Below are positions 5,663-11,700 of a stretch of 11,700 nucleotides of DNA, in pieces. This DNA is from an uncultured Rhodospirillales bacterium (lineage in GTDB: Bacteria > Pseudomonadota > Alphaproteobacteria > Acetobacterales > Acetobacteraceae), in NCBI GenBank assembly GCA_903844785.1, contig CAIMVB010000023.1, positions 1 to 11,700 on the forward strand. Direction: 5' to 3'. The position numbers and the translations under genes were made by a program. Positions within the stretch are counted from its first letter, which is position 1. Every line of letters begins with the position of its first letter. The notes below the pieces were generated by a model. That model did not search any database, was not told the origin of the DNA, and saw nothing but the letters and a program-made list of their open reading frames with translations.

Positions 5663-6981
5663 TGGGCGGGAATGTCTTGGCGCCGAGCGAAGCGGCCTGG
5701 ATTTTATTCGGTGGCTTTTTTGCCCTCCTTGCCTTGCGTGTACCGGTGGCGGTGGCGCTTGGCATGGCCTGTCTGCCGGTGATGTTGATTGAACCGCGCC
5801 TTGGCGCCATGACGCTGATGCAGGAAACTTTCAACGCCTATAATTCCTTCATCCTGCTTGCGGTGCCCTTCTTCCTGCTGACCGCCAATCTGATGAATGT
5901 GGGCGGCATTACCGATCGCCTGGTCAGGCTATCGCGCGCGCTGGTTGGGCATTTCCCAGGTGGGCTCGCGCAGATCAATGTGGTGCTGTCCATCTTTTTC
6001 GCGGGCATCAGCGGCAGCAGCACCGCCGACGCCGCATCGCAGTCCAAGATCTTCATCGAAGCGCAGCGGCGCGAAGGCTATGATGACAGTTTCTCTGTCG
6101 CCATCACCGCCGTTTCCGCCGTGCTCGCGGTGATTATTCCGCCTTCCATTCTGATGATTGTCTGGGGTGGGGTGCTGACAGTTTCCATCGGCGCGCTGTT
6201 TCTGGCGGGTGTCATCCCCGGCTTGCTGATTGGCCTGGTGCAAATGGCGACCGTGCACGCCTATGCCAAAAAGCGCGGCTACCCGACCTATCCGCGCGCC
6301 AATCTGCGCGAATTGGGCTTCGCCACCTGGATTTCGCTGCCCGCGCTGATGACACCCTTCATTATCATTGGCGGCAAGATTTTCGGCTGGTTCACCGCCA
6401 CCGAAAGCGCCTGCATCGCGGTTCTGTATGCCGGGGCGCTTTCACTGGTTGTCTATCGGGAAATGGATTTAAAGGGGCTTTACGGCGCACTTGGTGAAAC
6501 GGGCCGGCTTGCGGCGGTGGCGTTGTTTTGCGTAGGCACCGCGTCCGCCTTTGGTTGGTTGCTCGCCTATTACAAAATCCCTGAAGCCATCCTTGCCGGG
6601 GTTTCCGCCTGGGGTATGGGCAAGATCGCGACCGGCTTTTTCATCGCCGGCGTCTTCCTGGTGGTGGGATGCTTTCTGGATGCGATTCCGGCCATCATTA
6701 TTGTCGGCGCCATCCTGCAACCCTTGGCAATGGAAGTTGGCATCCACCCGGTGCATTTCGCCATGATCGGCATTGTGAGCCTCGCCTTCGGGCTGGTCAC
6801 GCCACCTTATGGGTTATGCCTGATGATCGCCTGCCATGTTGCCGGATTGAAAATGAGCGCGGTGCTGAAGGATACCATCATCATGCTGCTGCCAATGCTG
6901 GCGGTGCTCGGCCTTGTGATCATGTGGCCCGATGTATCGCTGATCCTGCCGCGGCTGATTTCCCCCGAATTCCTGGAATAA
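5659..6981 (+). CDS. dctM: TRAP transporter large permease subunit, DctM family
   Basis: A 440-residue polytopic membrane protein, the ion-coupled transport subunit of the TRAP system, at full family length with about a dozen hydrophobic segments. Characteristic elements are NSFILLAVPFFLLTANLM (62-79), GHFPGGLAQINVVLSIFFAG (97-116) followed directly by SGSSTADAA, the helical-hairpin prolines in VIIPPSILMIVWG (158-170), FTATESAC (245-252) and LVTPPYGLCLMI (379-390). The paired SGSS and TPPYG regions belong to the inverted-repeat hairpins that line the substrate and sodium sites in structurally studied TRAP transporters. ATG at 5659 overlaps the dctQ stop; a second ATG immediately follows at 5662 and cannot be excluded. 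The gene ends 8 bp from the stop of a convergent gene, with no terminator hairpin evident. Confidence 0.95.
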   Translation: MMGGNVLAPSEAAWILFGGFFALLALRVPVAVALGMACLPVMLIEPRLGAMTLMQETFNAYNSFILLAVPFFLLTANLMNVGGITDRLVRLSRALVGHFPGGLAQINVVLSIFFAGISGSSTADAASQSKIFIEAQRREGYDDSFSVAITAVSAVLAVIIPPSILMIVWGGVLTVSIGALFLAGVIPGLLIGLVQMATVHAYAKKRGYPTYPRANLRELGFATWISLPALMTPFIIIGGKIFGWFTATESACIAVLYAGALSLVVYREMDLKGLYGALGETGRLAAVALFCVGTASAFGWLLAYYKIPEAILAGVSAWGMGKIATGFFIAGVFLVVGCFLDAIPAIIIVGAILQPLAMEVGIHPVHFAMIGIVSLAFGLVTPPYGLCLMIACHVAGLKMSAVLKDTIIMLLPMLAVLGLVIMWPDVSLILPRLISPEFLE

Positions 6982-6989
6982 GGGGAAAG

Positions 6990-7502
6990 TCAGCCAGCAG
7001 TGATGCGGGCCGCAAATCCGCCCAAGAATACGGCCAGCCCCAAATCAAGCGCGACGAAACCCGCAGCACCCAAAGCGGTCAGGCGCAGCGCATGGCGCGC
7101 GACAAACCATTCAAGCCATAGCGCATAAAACAGCGCCAATAGCCCACCGAGGTCGAGCAATGTGCCGTTGCCGAGCAATACCCCCGGCAGGCTTAACGCA
7201 GCCAATGCCAGGTATTGCACCGCCGCAGACCAGTTCCAGGCAGCGATGAAGCGCGGCCAAGCCTCGGCCACGCCAATCGCCTTCGCAAGATAAAGCGACG
7301 CCAAAGCGAAACCCGCCCAGGAGGCAACGAAAACCAGCAAATCCACCACAAGCGACAGCGCCACATCCACTGGCGCGCTCGACTGATCCTTCAAGAATAG
7401 AAAAATCGGCAAGCAGATCGCCGCTGCACGGAAGGAAAAAGCCGCTACCGGCAAGGTATTTTCGAATGCCGCAAGCCCCGCCACGCGCCCGCGCGCCAGC
7501 AT
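6990..7502 (-). CDS. Conserved-looking membrane protein of unknown function, downstream of dapE
   Basis: With the ATG at 7502 this is a 170-residue, very hydrophobic protein with about five membrane segments (roughly 20-37, 49-74, 93-110, 113-132 and 143-163). The loop WPRFIAAWNWSAAVQYLAL (82-100) and ALWLEWFVARHALRL (127-141) recall uncharacterised membrane proteins found next to dapE in alphaproteobacteria, but I cannot name a family. The frame continues upstream without a stop to 7565 and adds plausible sequence (ARALAGAF before the Met). The only start-like codon there is CTG at 7551-7553, which overlaps the dapE TGA and has GAGGAG 8 bases before it; that start would give 187 residues. 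The gene is last in the dapD-dapE operon. A link to lysine or peptidoglycan precursor synthesis is only positional. Confidence 0.75.
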   Translation of the reverse strand: MLARGRVAGLAAFENTLPVAAFSFRAAAICLPIFLFLKDQSSAPVDVALSLVVDLLVFVASWAGFALASLYLAKAIGVAEAWPRFIAAWNWSAAVQYLALAALSLPGVLLGNGTLLDLGGLLALFYALWLEWFVARHALRLTALGAAGFVALDLGLAVFLGGFAARITAG

Positions 7503-7549
7503 GAAGGCGCCGGCCAGCGCGCGTGCTACGCCACCTTGGGGTGGGTTGC

Positions 7550-8674
7550 TCAGCCGACCAGCTCCTCAAGCGCCATGCGGTAAAGCTTGGCGAGGTCACG
7601 CAACTCATCAATCGGTGCGCACTCATCCACCTTATGCATGGTCGCACCCACCGCACCCAATTCCGCCACAGGGCAATAGCGCGTGATGAAGCGCGCATCA
7701 GAAGTGCCGCCGCCGGTATCAAGCTTTGCCTGCGCGCCCGTTGCGCGTTCAATGGCGCGTTGCAGGCCGGCCACGAAGGGACCTGGTTCGGTCAGGAAGC
7801 TTTCGCCTGAGACCGTCACCTTCAAATCATGATTGGGCGCTTCTTCTTCCAGCACCGCGCGGATACGCGCCGTCAGGCCGCTACTTTTGTGCAGATCATT
7901 GAAGCGGATATTCAAAAACGCCTTGGCCGCCGCCGGGATTACATTGGATGCGCTATTGCCGACATCAAACCCGGTCACTTGCAGCGTTGAAGCCTGGAAC
8001 CAATCGCTGCCATTATCCAGGGGTTCAGCAGTCAGCCGATTGAGCGCGCGCATCAAGCGATGGATCGGGTTATCGGCACGTTCCGGATAGGCGGAATGGC
8101 CCTGGATACCATGCACGGTGATATGCGCCGTCATAGAACCGCGCCGGCCGATTTTCAGCGTATCGCCCAGCGTCACCTTGGAAGTGGGTTCGCCTACCAG
8201 TGCCATATCGGGGATCTGATCATTATCCGCCATCCATTCCAGCACTTTCGCAGTGCCATTGATGGAAGGCCCTTCCTCATCGCCGGTGATCAGCAGGCTG
8301 ATGCTGCCCTGATGATCCGGGCGCAGTTTCAGAAAATCGCTGAGCCCGGCGATGAAAGCCGCAATGCTGCCCTTCATGTCGCAAGCGCCGCGGCCATAGA
8401 TCATGCCATTGGCGATTTCCGCCCCAAAGGGGTCATGAGTCCAACCGGCGCGATCACCCACCGGCACCACATCCGTGTGCCCCGCATAGCAAAAATGCGG
8501 CCCATACTTGCCGCGCCGGGCGAAAAGATTATCCACCTCCGCGAATTTCAGCCGCGTGCAGGTGAAGCCGAGCGGCGTGAGTGCTGCTTCCAGCACGCCA
8601 AGCGCGCCGCCTTCTTCCGGCGTGACGGAAGGGCAGCGGATCAGCGCTTGCAGCAGGGGAAGCGGATCAGTCAC
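7550..8674 (-). CDS. dapE: Succinyl-diaminopimelate desuccinylase
   Basis: A 374-residue M20-family zinc enzyme that hydrolyses N-succinyl-LL-2,6-diaminopimelate to LL-diaminopimelate and succinate in the cytoplasm, on the succinylase branch of lysine and peptidoglycan-precursor synthesis. Numbered from the GTG at 8674, the active-site set is complete: His66 and Asp68 in GHTDVVP, Asp99 in GACDMKG, Glu133-Glu134 in TGDEEG, Glu162 in VGEPT and His347 in GATMHKVDE. The dimerisation domain shows [21 protein letters not shown] (177-197), and [10 protein letters not shown] (321-330) is typical of DapE. Starting at GTG gives the usual family length and an 8-bp overlap with the dapD stop; an ATG at 8686 (adding MNCC) and a more distant in-frame start at 8716 are possible but the extra residues do not look like the family. 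No strong ribosome site is seen, which fits translational coupling to dapD. Confidence 0.95.
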   Translation of the reverse strand: MTDPLPLLQALIRCPSVTPEEGGALGVLEAALTPLGFTCTRLKFAEVDNLFARRGKYGPHFCYAGHTDVVPVGDRAGWTHDPFGAEIANGMIYGRGACDMKGSIAAFIAGLSDFLKLRPDHQGSISLLITGDEEGPSINGTAKVLEWMADNDQIPDMALVGEPTSKVTLGDTLKIGRRGSMTAHITVHGIQGHSAYPERADNPIHRLMRALNRLTAEPLDNGSDWFQASTLQVTGFDVGNSASNVIPAAAKAFLNIRFNDLHKSSGLTARIRAVLEEEAPNHDLKVTVSGESFLTEPGPFVAGLQRAIERATGAQAKLDTGGGTSDARFITRYCPVAELGAVGATMHKVDECAPIDELRDLAKLYRMALEELVG

Positions 8675-9503
8675 GCAGCAATTCATTGATCGCGGTCTTG
8701 GCGCGGGTTTGCGCATCCACCCGCTTCACGATCACCGCGCAATAGAGCGAAGGCCCGGGCGAGCCATCCGGCAGCGGCTTGCCGGGCAGGGAGCCAGGCA
8801 CCACCACGGAATAGGAAGGCACGCGGCCCATGAAAATCTCGCCCGTGGTCCGATCCACAATCTTGGTGGTGGCGCTGATGAAAACGCCCATGGAAAGCAC
8901 GGATCCGCGTTCCACAATGACACCTTCCACCACTTCGGACCGCGCGCCGATGAAGCAATCATCTTCAATCACCACCGGGTTTGCTTGTAGCGGTTCCAGC
9001 ACACCACCAATGCCAACCCCGCCGGAGAGATGCACATTCTTGCCGATTTGTGCGCAGGAACCGACGGTGGCCCAGGTATCCACCATGGTGTTTTCTTCAA
9101 CCCGCGCGCCGAGATTCACGAAGGAAGGCATCAGCACCACATTGCGCGCGATATAAGCCGAACGGCGCACCACAGCGCCCGGCACCACCCGGAATCCTGC
9201 CTCACGGAAGCGGTTCTCGCCCCAGCCTTCAAACTTCAGCGGCACCTTGTCATAAGCGCCGGTCGAAATATCCATCGGCGCGGAATCCGCCAGGCGGAAG
9301 GACATCAGCACCGCCTGTTTCAACCATTGATTGACCTTCCAGCCGCCATTACCATCAGGCTCCGCCACCCGGGCCTTCCCGGAATCGAGCATTTCCAGCG
9401 CTTCCTCCACCGAAGCGCGATCAGCGCCGGTGGTGGTGGGGGAAAGCTGGTCGCGCCGTTCCCAAAGCGCTTCGATGCGGGACTGAAGGGCGGTCATGGT
9501 CAT
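8667..9503 (-). CDS. dapD: 2,3,4,5-tetrahydropyridine-2,6-dicarboxylate N-succinyltransferase
   Basis: A 278-residue enzyme, close to the usual family size of about 275, that transfers succinyl from succinyl-CoA to L-2-amino-6-oxopimelate (the open form of tetrahydrodipicolinate) in lysine biosynthesis. The N-terminal helical domain (1-100) includes [15 protein letters not shown] (58-72). From about 105 to 230 the imperfect hexapeptide repeats of a left-handed beta helix are visible, for example [20 protein letters not shown] and [20 protein letters not shown]. Asp142 and Glu190 ([10 protein letters not shown]) lie in the segments where residues important for catalysis have been reported in the family. 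GGAGGA lies upstream of the ATG at 9503; a second in-frame ATG at 9497 is possible. It heads the dapD-dapE-membrane-protein operon and is divergent from the DUF2336 gene. Confidence 0.96.
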   Translation of the reverse strand: MTMTALQSRIEALWERRDQLSPTTTGADRASVEEALEMLDSGKARVAEPDGNGGWKVNQWLKQAVLMSFRLADSAPMDISTGAYDKVPLKFEGWGENRFREAGFRVVPGAVVRRSAYIARNVVLMPSFVNLGARVEENTMVDTWATVGSCAQIGKNVHLSGGVGIGGVLEPLQANPVVIEDDCFIGARSEVVEGVIVERGSVLSMGVFISATTKIVDRTTGEIFMGRVPSYSVVVPGSLPGKPLPDGSPGPSLYCAVIVKRVDAQTRAKTAINELLRD

Positions 9504-9693
9504 GGGGCGGTTTCCTCCGGCAAAGTGGCCTTTCCTTGCGGCGCGGCGGGGGCGCTGTCAACGCCAGAAAGTAACGAAAGATTAGCCAAACAAGCTGATG
9601 ATGCCGCATGCGAGGCATTTACCAAATCCGCGCGCCAAATACGTCCTCATGCCGCGTGGCCCAAACCCCTGCGGCCCAGGGATTTGTCCGGGC
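9504..9693. promoter_or_regulatory. Divergent intergenic region between dapD and the DUF2336 gene
   Basis: About 190 bp lie between the dapD ATG and the favoured DUF2336 start at 9694. On the minus strand it holds the dapD ribosome site (GGAGGA, near 9513-9518). I see no convincing -35/-10 pair, riboswitch or long inverted repeat. In-frame ATG codons at 9598, 9601 and 9649 could extend the DUF2336 protein, but the added residues (for example GPNPCGPGICPG) are unlike the domain and more like non-coding GC-rich sequence. Confidence 0.3.
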
Positions 9694-10650
9694 ATGAGCG
9701 GTACGGTCGAGAATCTGCTGCGCTTGGCACGCGATAGTGAGGCCGCAACCAGGGCGGTGCTGGCACGCAACGCCACCACGCCGCAGGAGGTATTGGCGTT
9801 TCTTTCTAAGGATGCCGACCCGTATGTCAGGGCCAGTGTGGCGACTAATCCACGCGCGCCTTTTTCTGTCCTCAACCTGTTATCGGAAGATGATGATGTC
9901 TCGGTACGTGAAGCTTTGGCGCGGCGCGTGGCGGGTCTTCTTCCTTCGCTTTCTTCCTCAACTCATGATCGCTTGGCGACTATCTTGCAGCCCATCTTGT
10001 TGCGTCTGGTCGAAGATACGGCGGTTGAGATCCGTTTGATTATCGCTGAAGCAGCCAAGCAACTTGCAACGGTGCCACGGGATGCGGTGCGGCGCTTGGC
10101 GGTGGATACGGAAATACGGGTTGCAGAGCCGGTCATTCGCCTTTCGCCCTTATTGACCGAAGATGATTTGCTGGCCTTGATAGCCGCACCACCTGCCGCC
10201 ACCACCATTCATGCTGTCGCGCGCCGCGCAGGGATTGGGGAAGCGGTCACTGATGCGCTGATTGCGCAGGGTGATTGTGCCGCCATTGGGCTGATGCTCG
10301 AAAACAGCAGCGCAAAAATTCGGCCTGCCAGTTTGGATGATGTGCTGAACCGGGCGCGCTTCAATCCGGAATGGTTTCCAAGTCTTATGGCGCGCCCCGC
10401 GCTGACGCCCGATACCGCCATACGTCTGGCCGGGGTGGTGTCGGATACGATGCTCCGCCCCCTGATGCAGCGCCCCGATGTGGATCAAGCGCTGCTATTT
10501 CGTATCCGCCAATGCGTCGCCGATCGCGTGGGCCTGCCGCAGCCCAATTTTCCTGGCAGTGGCGCGGGCCAGCAAATTGACCCGGTCAGCAAGGGCTTCC
10601 CGGCCAAATCCATGGTCTGGCGCAGAGATAAACGAGGCCCGCGCGTTTGA
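9694..10650 (+). CDS. DUF2336 domain protein with HEAT-like repeats
   Basis: A 318-residue, soluble, mostly helical protein with no signal peptide or membrane segment. It shows successive HEAT-like helical pairs with the pattern D-x-x-x-V/I-R: KDADPYVRASVATNPRAPFS (39-58), EDDDVSVREALARRVAGLLP (65-84), EDTAVEIRLIIAEAAKQLA (107-125) and VDTEIRVAEPVIRLSPLLTEDDLLALI (137-163). This arrangement, plus the later HAVARRAGIGEAVTDALI (173-190), matches DUF2336, a family of unknown function found mainly in alphaproteobacteria. HEAT-like solenoids usually act as protein-binding scaffolds. The ATG at 9694 fits the family N terminus; starts at 9598 or 9649 would add an atypical GC-coded extension. The basic tail (WRRDKRGPRV) ends 3 bp from the argB stop on the other strand. 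Flanking dapD and argB give no clue to function. Confidence 0.8.
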   Translation: MSGTVENLLRLARDSEAATRAVLARNATTPQEVLAFLSKDADPYVRASVATNPRAPFSVLNLLSEDDDVSVREALARRVAGLLPSLSSSTHDRLATILQPILLRLVEDTAVEIRLIIAEAAKQLATVPRDAVRRLAVDTEIRVAEPVIRLSPLLTEDDLLALIAAPPAATTIHAVARRAGIGEAVTDALIAQGDCAAIGLMLENSSAKIRPASLDDVLNRARFNPEWFPSLMARPALTPDTAIRLAGVVSDTMLRPLMQRPDVDQALLFRIRQCVADRVGLPQPNFPGSGAGQQIDPVSKGFPAKSMVWRRDKRGPRV

Positions 10651-10653
10651 GTG

Positions 10654-11538
10654 CTAGGGGCGGATCAGCGTCCCCGCCCCGCCATCAGTGAATAATTCCC
10701 GCAGCACGGCATGTGGCACGCGCCCATCCAGGATAACGGCGCCCTTTACGCCCTTCTCAACGGCATAAATGCAGGTTTCCACCTTCGGGATCATGCCGCC
10801 GGAAATCCAGCCATCGGCGATACCCTTCTTCACCTCGGCCACCGTCATTTCCGGGATGAAATTGCCATCGGGCCCAAGCACACCGCGCACATCGGTCAGC
10901 ATCAGCAGGCGTTCGGCGGAAAGCGCGCCGGCAATGGCACCCGCTACAGTATCGGCATTGATGTTATAGGTCTGCCCATCCGCGCTTGCGCCAACGGGGG
11001 CCACCACCGGCACGATATCCGCGCCAATCATCAATTCCAGCACGCGTGGGTTGATGGATTCCGGTTCACCCACAAAACCAAGATCCAGCACTTTTTCGAT
11101 ATTGCTGTCCGGGTCGCGATAGGTGCGCGTGAGTTTACGCGCCCGCACCAGGCCGCCATCCTTGCCGGAAATGCCAACCGCCATCACGCCCGCGCGCGTG
11201 ATGGCTTCCGCCACCTGCTTATTTACCGGCCCCGCCAAGACCATTTCCACCACATCCAGCATGGCGGCATCGGTTACGCGCAAGCCCTGCACGAAGGTGG
11301 ATTTCACATCCAGCCGCTTCAGCATGGCATTGATCTGCGGCCCGCCACCATGCACCACCACGGGGTTCACGCCCACCTGTTCCAGCAGCGCGATATCGCG
11401 GCCAAAACGCAGCGCGGTTTCTTCTTCGCCCATGGCGTGGCCGCCATATTTCACCACCACGATCTGATCATCGTAGCGCTTAAGGAAGGGCAGGGCCCCT
11501 GCCAGGATTTCCATCTGGTCCTGGGCGGTATTGGTCAT
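10654..11538 (-). CDS. argB: Acetylglutamate kinase
   Basis: A 294-residue cytoplasmic amino-acid-kinase-family enzyme that phosphorylates N-acetyl-L-glutamate with ATP, the second step of arginine (ornithine) biosynthesis. Visible motifs are [10 protein letters not shown] (28-37; Lys30 for phosphate binding), [10 protein letters not shown] (61-70), QGLRVTD (84-90), [10 protein letters not shown] (121-130), [15 protein letters not shown] (192-206), LTDVRGVLG (214-222) and SGGMIPKVE (246-254; Lys252). The N-terminal extension ([18 protein letters not shown], 5-22) and the C-terminal [12 protein letters not shown] are features of hexameric, arginine-inhibited kinases, so feedback inhibition by arginine is expected. 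The frame is open to 11649, but ATG 11538 with an AGGA site 9 bases upstream gives the normal protein, and upstream sequence is used by holC in another frame. The gene lies 53 bp after holC and its TAG is 3 bp from the convergent DUF2336 stop. Confidence 0.96.
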   Translation of the reverse strand: MTNTAQDQMEILAGALPFLKRYDDQIVVVKYGGHAMGEEETALRFGRDIALLEQVGVNPVVVHGGGPQINAMLKRLDVKSTFVQGLRVTDAAMLDVVEMVLAGPVNKQVAEAITRAGVMAVGISGKDGGLVRARKLTRTYRDPDSNIEKVLDLGFVGEPESINPRVLELMIGADIVPVVAPVGASADGQTYNINADTVAGAIAGALSAERLLMLTDVRGVLGPDGNFIPEMTVAEVKKGIADGWISGGMIPKVETCIYAVEKGVKGAVILDGRVPHAVLRELFTDGGAGTLIRP

Positions 11539-11591
11539 GAAAGACGATCCTGTAATTTCGGATGGCGTGTAGGGGGCGGTAGCGGGGGGGG

Positions 11592-11700
11592 TCAAGATGC
11601 TGGCGGGTGGCTGGCCTTTTTCTCCCAACCGCGCGCGGCTTGCTGCCAATAGGTCAAGCTATGGCCGGCGGCCTTGCCCGCCGCCCAACGCGCCCGCGCA
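11592..11700 (-). CDS. holC: DNA polymerase III chi subunit, C-terminal end (partial)
   Basis: The last 35 residues of a minus-strand protein run off the window edge and stop at the TGA at 11592-11594. The sequence [12 protein letters not shown] followed by [17 protein letters not shown] matches the C-terminal end of HolC, where a YWQQ motif and a late GWEKK are characteristic of many proteobacterial chi subunits. Chi bridges SSB and the clamp loader (with psi) during replication. A short tail SHPPAS follows the usual end. Only a small part is visible, so the call rests on this motif; the gene lies 53 bp upstream of argB on the same strand, and co-transcription with argB is plausible. An 8-base C run (minus-strand sense) begins directly after the stop. 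Confidence 0.75.
   Translation of the reverse strand, partial: ARARWAAGKAAGHSLTYWQQAARGWEKKASHPPAS

Noticed and set aside
8060..8689. Plus-strand open frame of 209 codons opposite dapE
   Set aside because: Antisense to dapE, whose metal ligands are all present; no protein-like features.
9598..9693. N-terminal extension of the DUF2336 protein from the upstream ATG codons
   Set aside because: The extra 32 residues, including a Gly/Pro/Cys-rich stretch, do not look like the start of the helical domain; ATG 9694 leads straight into the repeat region. Kept only as an alternative.
10711..11652. A 313-codon plus-strand open frame opposite argB
   Set aside because: It is antisense to a complete argB with all motifs, its translation is rich in His and Gln in a way typical of the complement of GC-biased codons, and it resembles no family.

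Overview
The window looks like chromosomal DNA of an alphaproteobacterium, most likely Rhodospirillales/Acetobacteraceae (Roseomonas-like). This rests on the high-GC codon usage, a DUF2336 protein (a family found mainly in alphaproteobacteria), the TRAP binding-protein leader style (MNRRQLLG...AVARAQ), and the succinylase-type dapD-dapE lysine genes. The lineage is inferred from protein resemblance, not proven. No IS element, tRNA, rRNA, CRISPR array or phage gene is visible. Gene density is very high.

Left part (1-4057). The tail of a sugar-epimerase-like SDR gene (1-211) is followed 9 bp later by an M20D amidohydrolase (221-1396), both on the + strand. Converging on them is a three-gene minus-strand operon read from 3922 down to 1422: an SDR with an NAD-type fold signature, a second SDR with an NADP-type signature, and a periplasmic-binding-protein-like (NMT1/THI5-type) protein with no signal peptide. 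A hairpin lies at the convergence point (1405-1441).

Centre (3923-6981). A 135-bp intergenic region separates the SDR operon from a divergent, complete TRAP transporter operon: binding protein DctP with a Tat-like leader, small membrane subunit DctQ, and large subunit DctM. A 13-bp perfect hairpin sits between dctP and dctQ, while dctQ and dctM overlap by 4 bp. The shared control region suggests that the TRAP system imports an organic acid or related compound that the two SDRs then oxidise or reduce. The substrate cannot be read from the sequence.

Right part (6990-11700). On the minus strand dapD (succinyl-CoA:tetrahydrodipicolinate N-succinyltransferase) and dapE (succinyl-diaminopimelate desuccinylase) overlap by 8 bp. 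They are followed by a small five-helix membrane protein whose true start may be a CTG codon overlapping the dapE stop. Divergent from dapD is a DUF2336 HEAT-like protein, whose stop lies 3 bp from the stop of the convergent argB (N-acetylglutamate kinase of the arginine-sensitive type). Upstream of argB, at the window edge, is the C-terminal end of holC (DNA polymerase III chi subunit).

Most of the window is ordinary metabolism. The least explained part is the divergent SDR-SDR-leaderless binding protein / TRAP locus. I found no convincing evidence of a wholly new kind of system.
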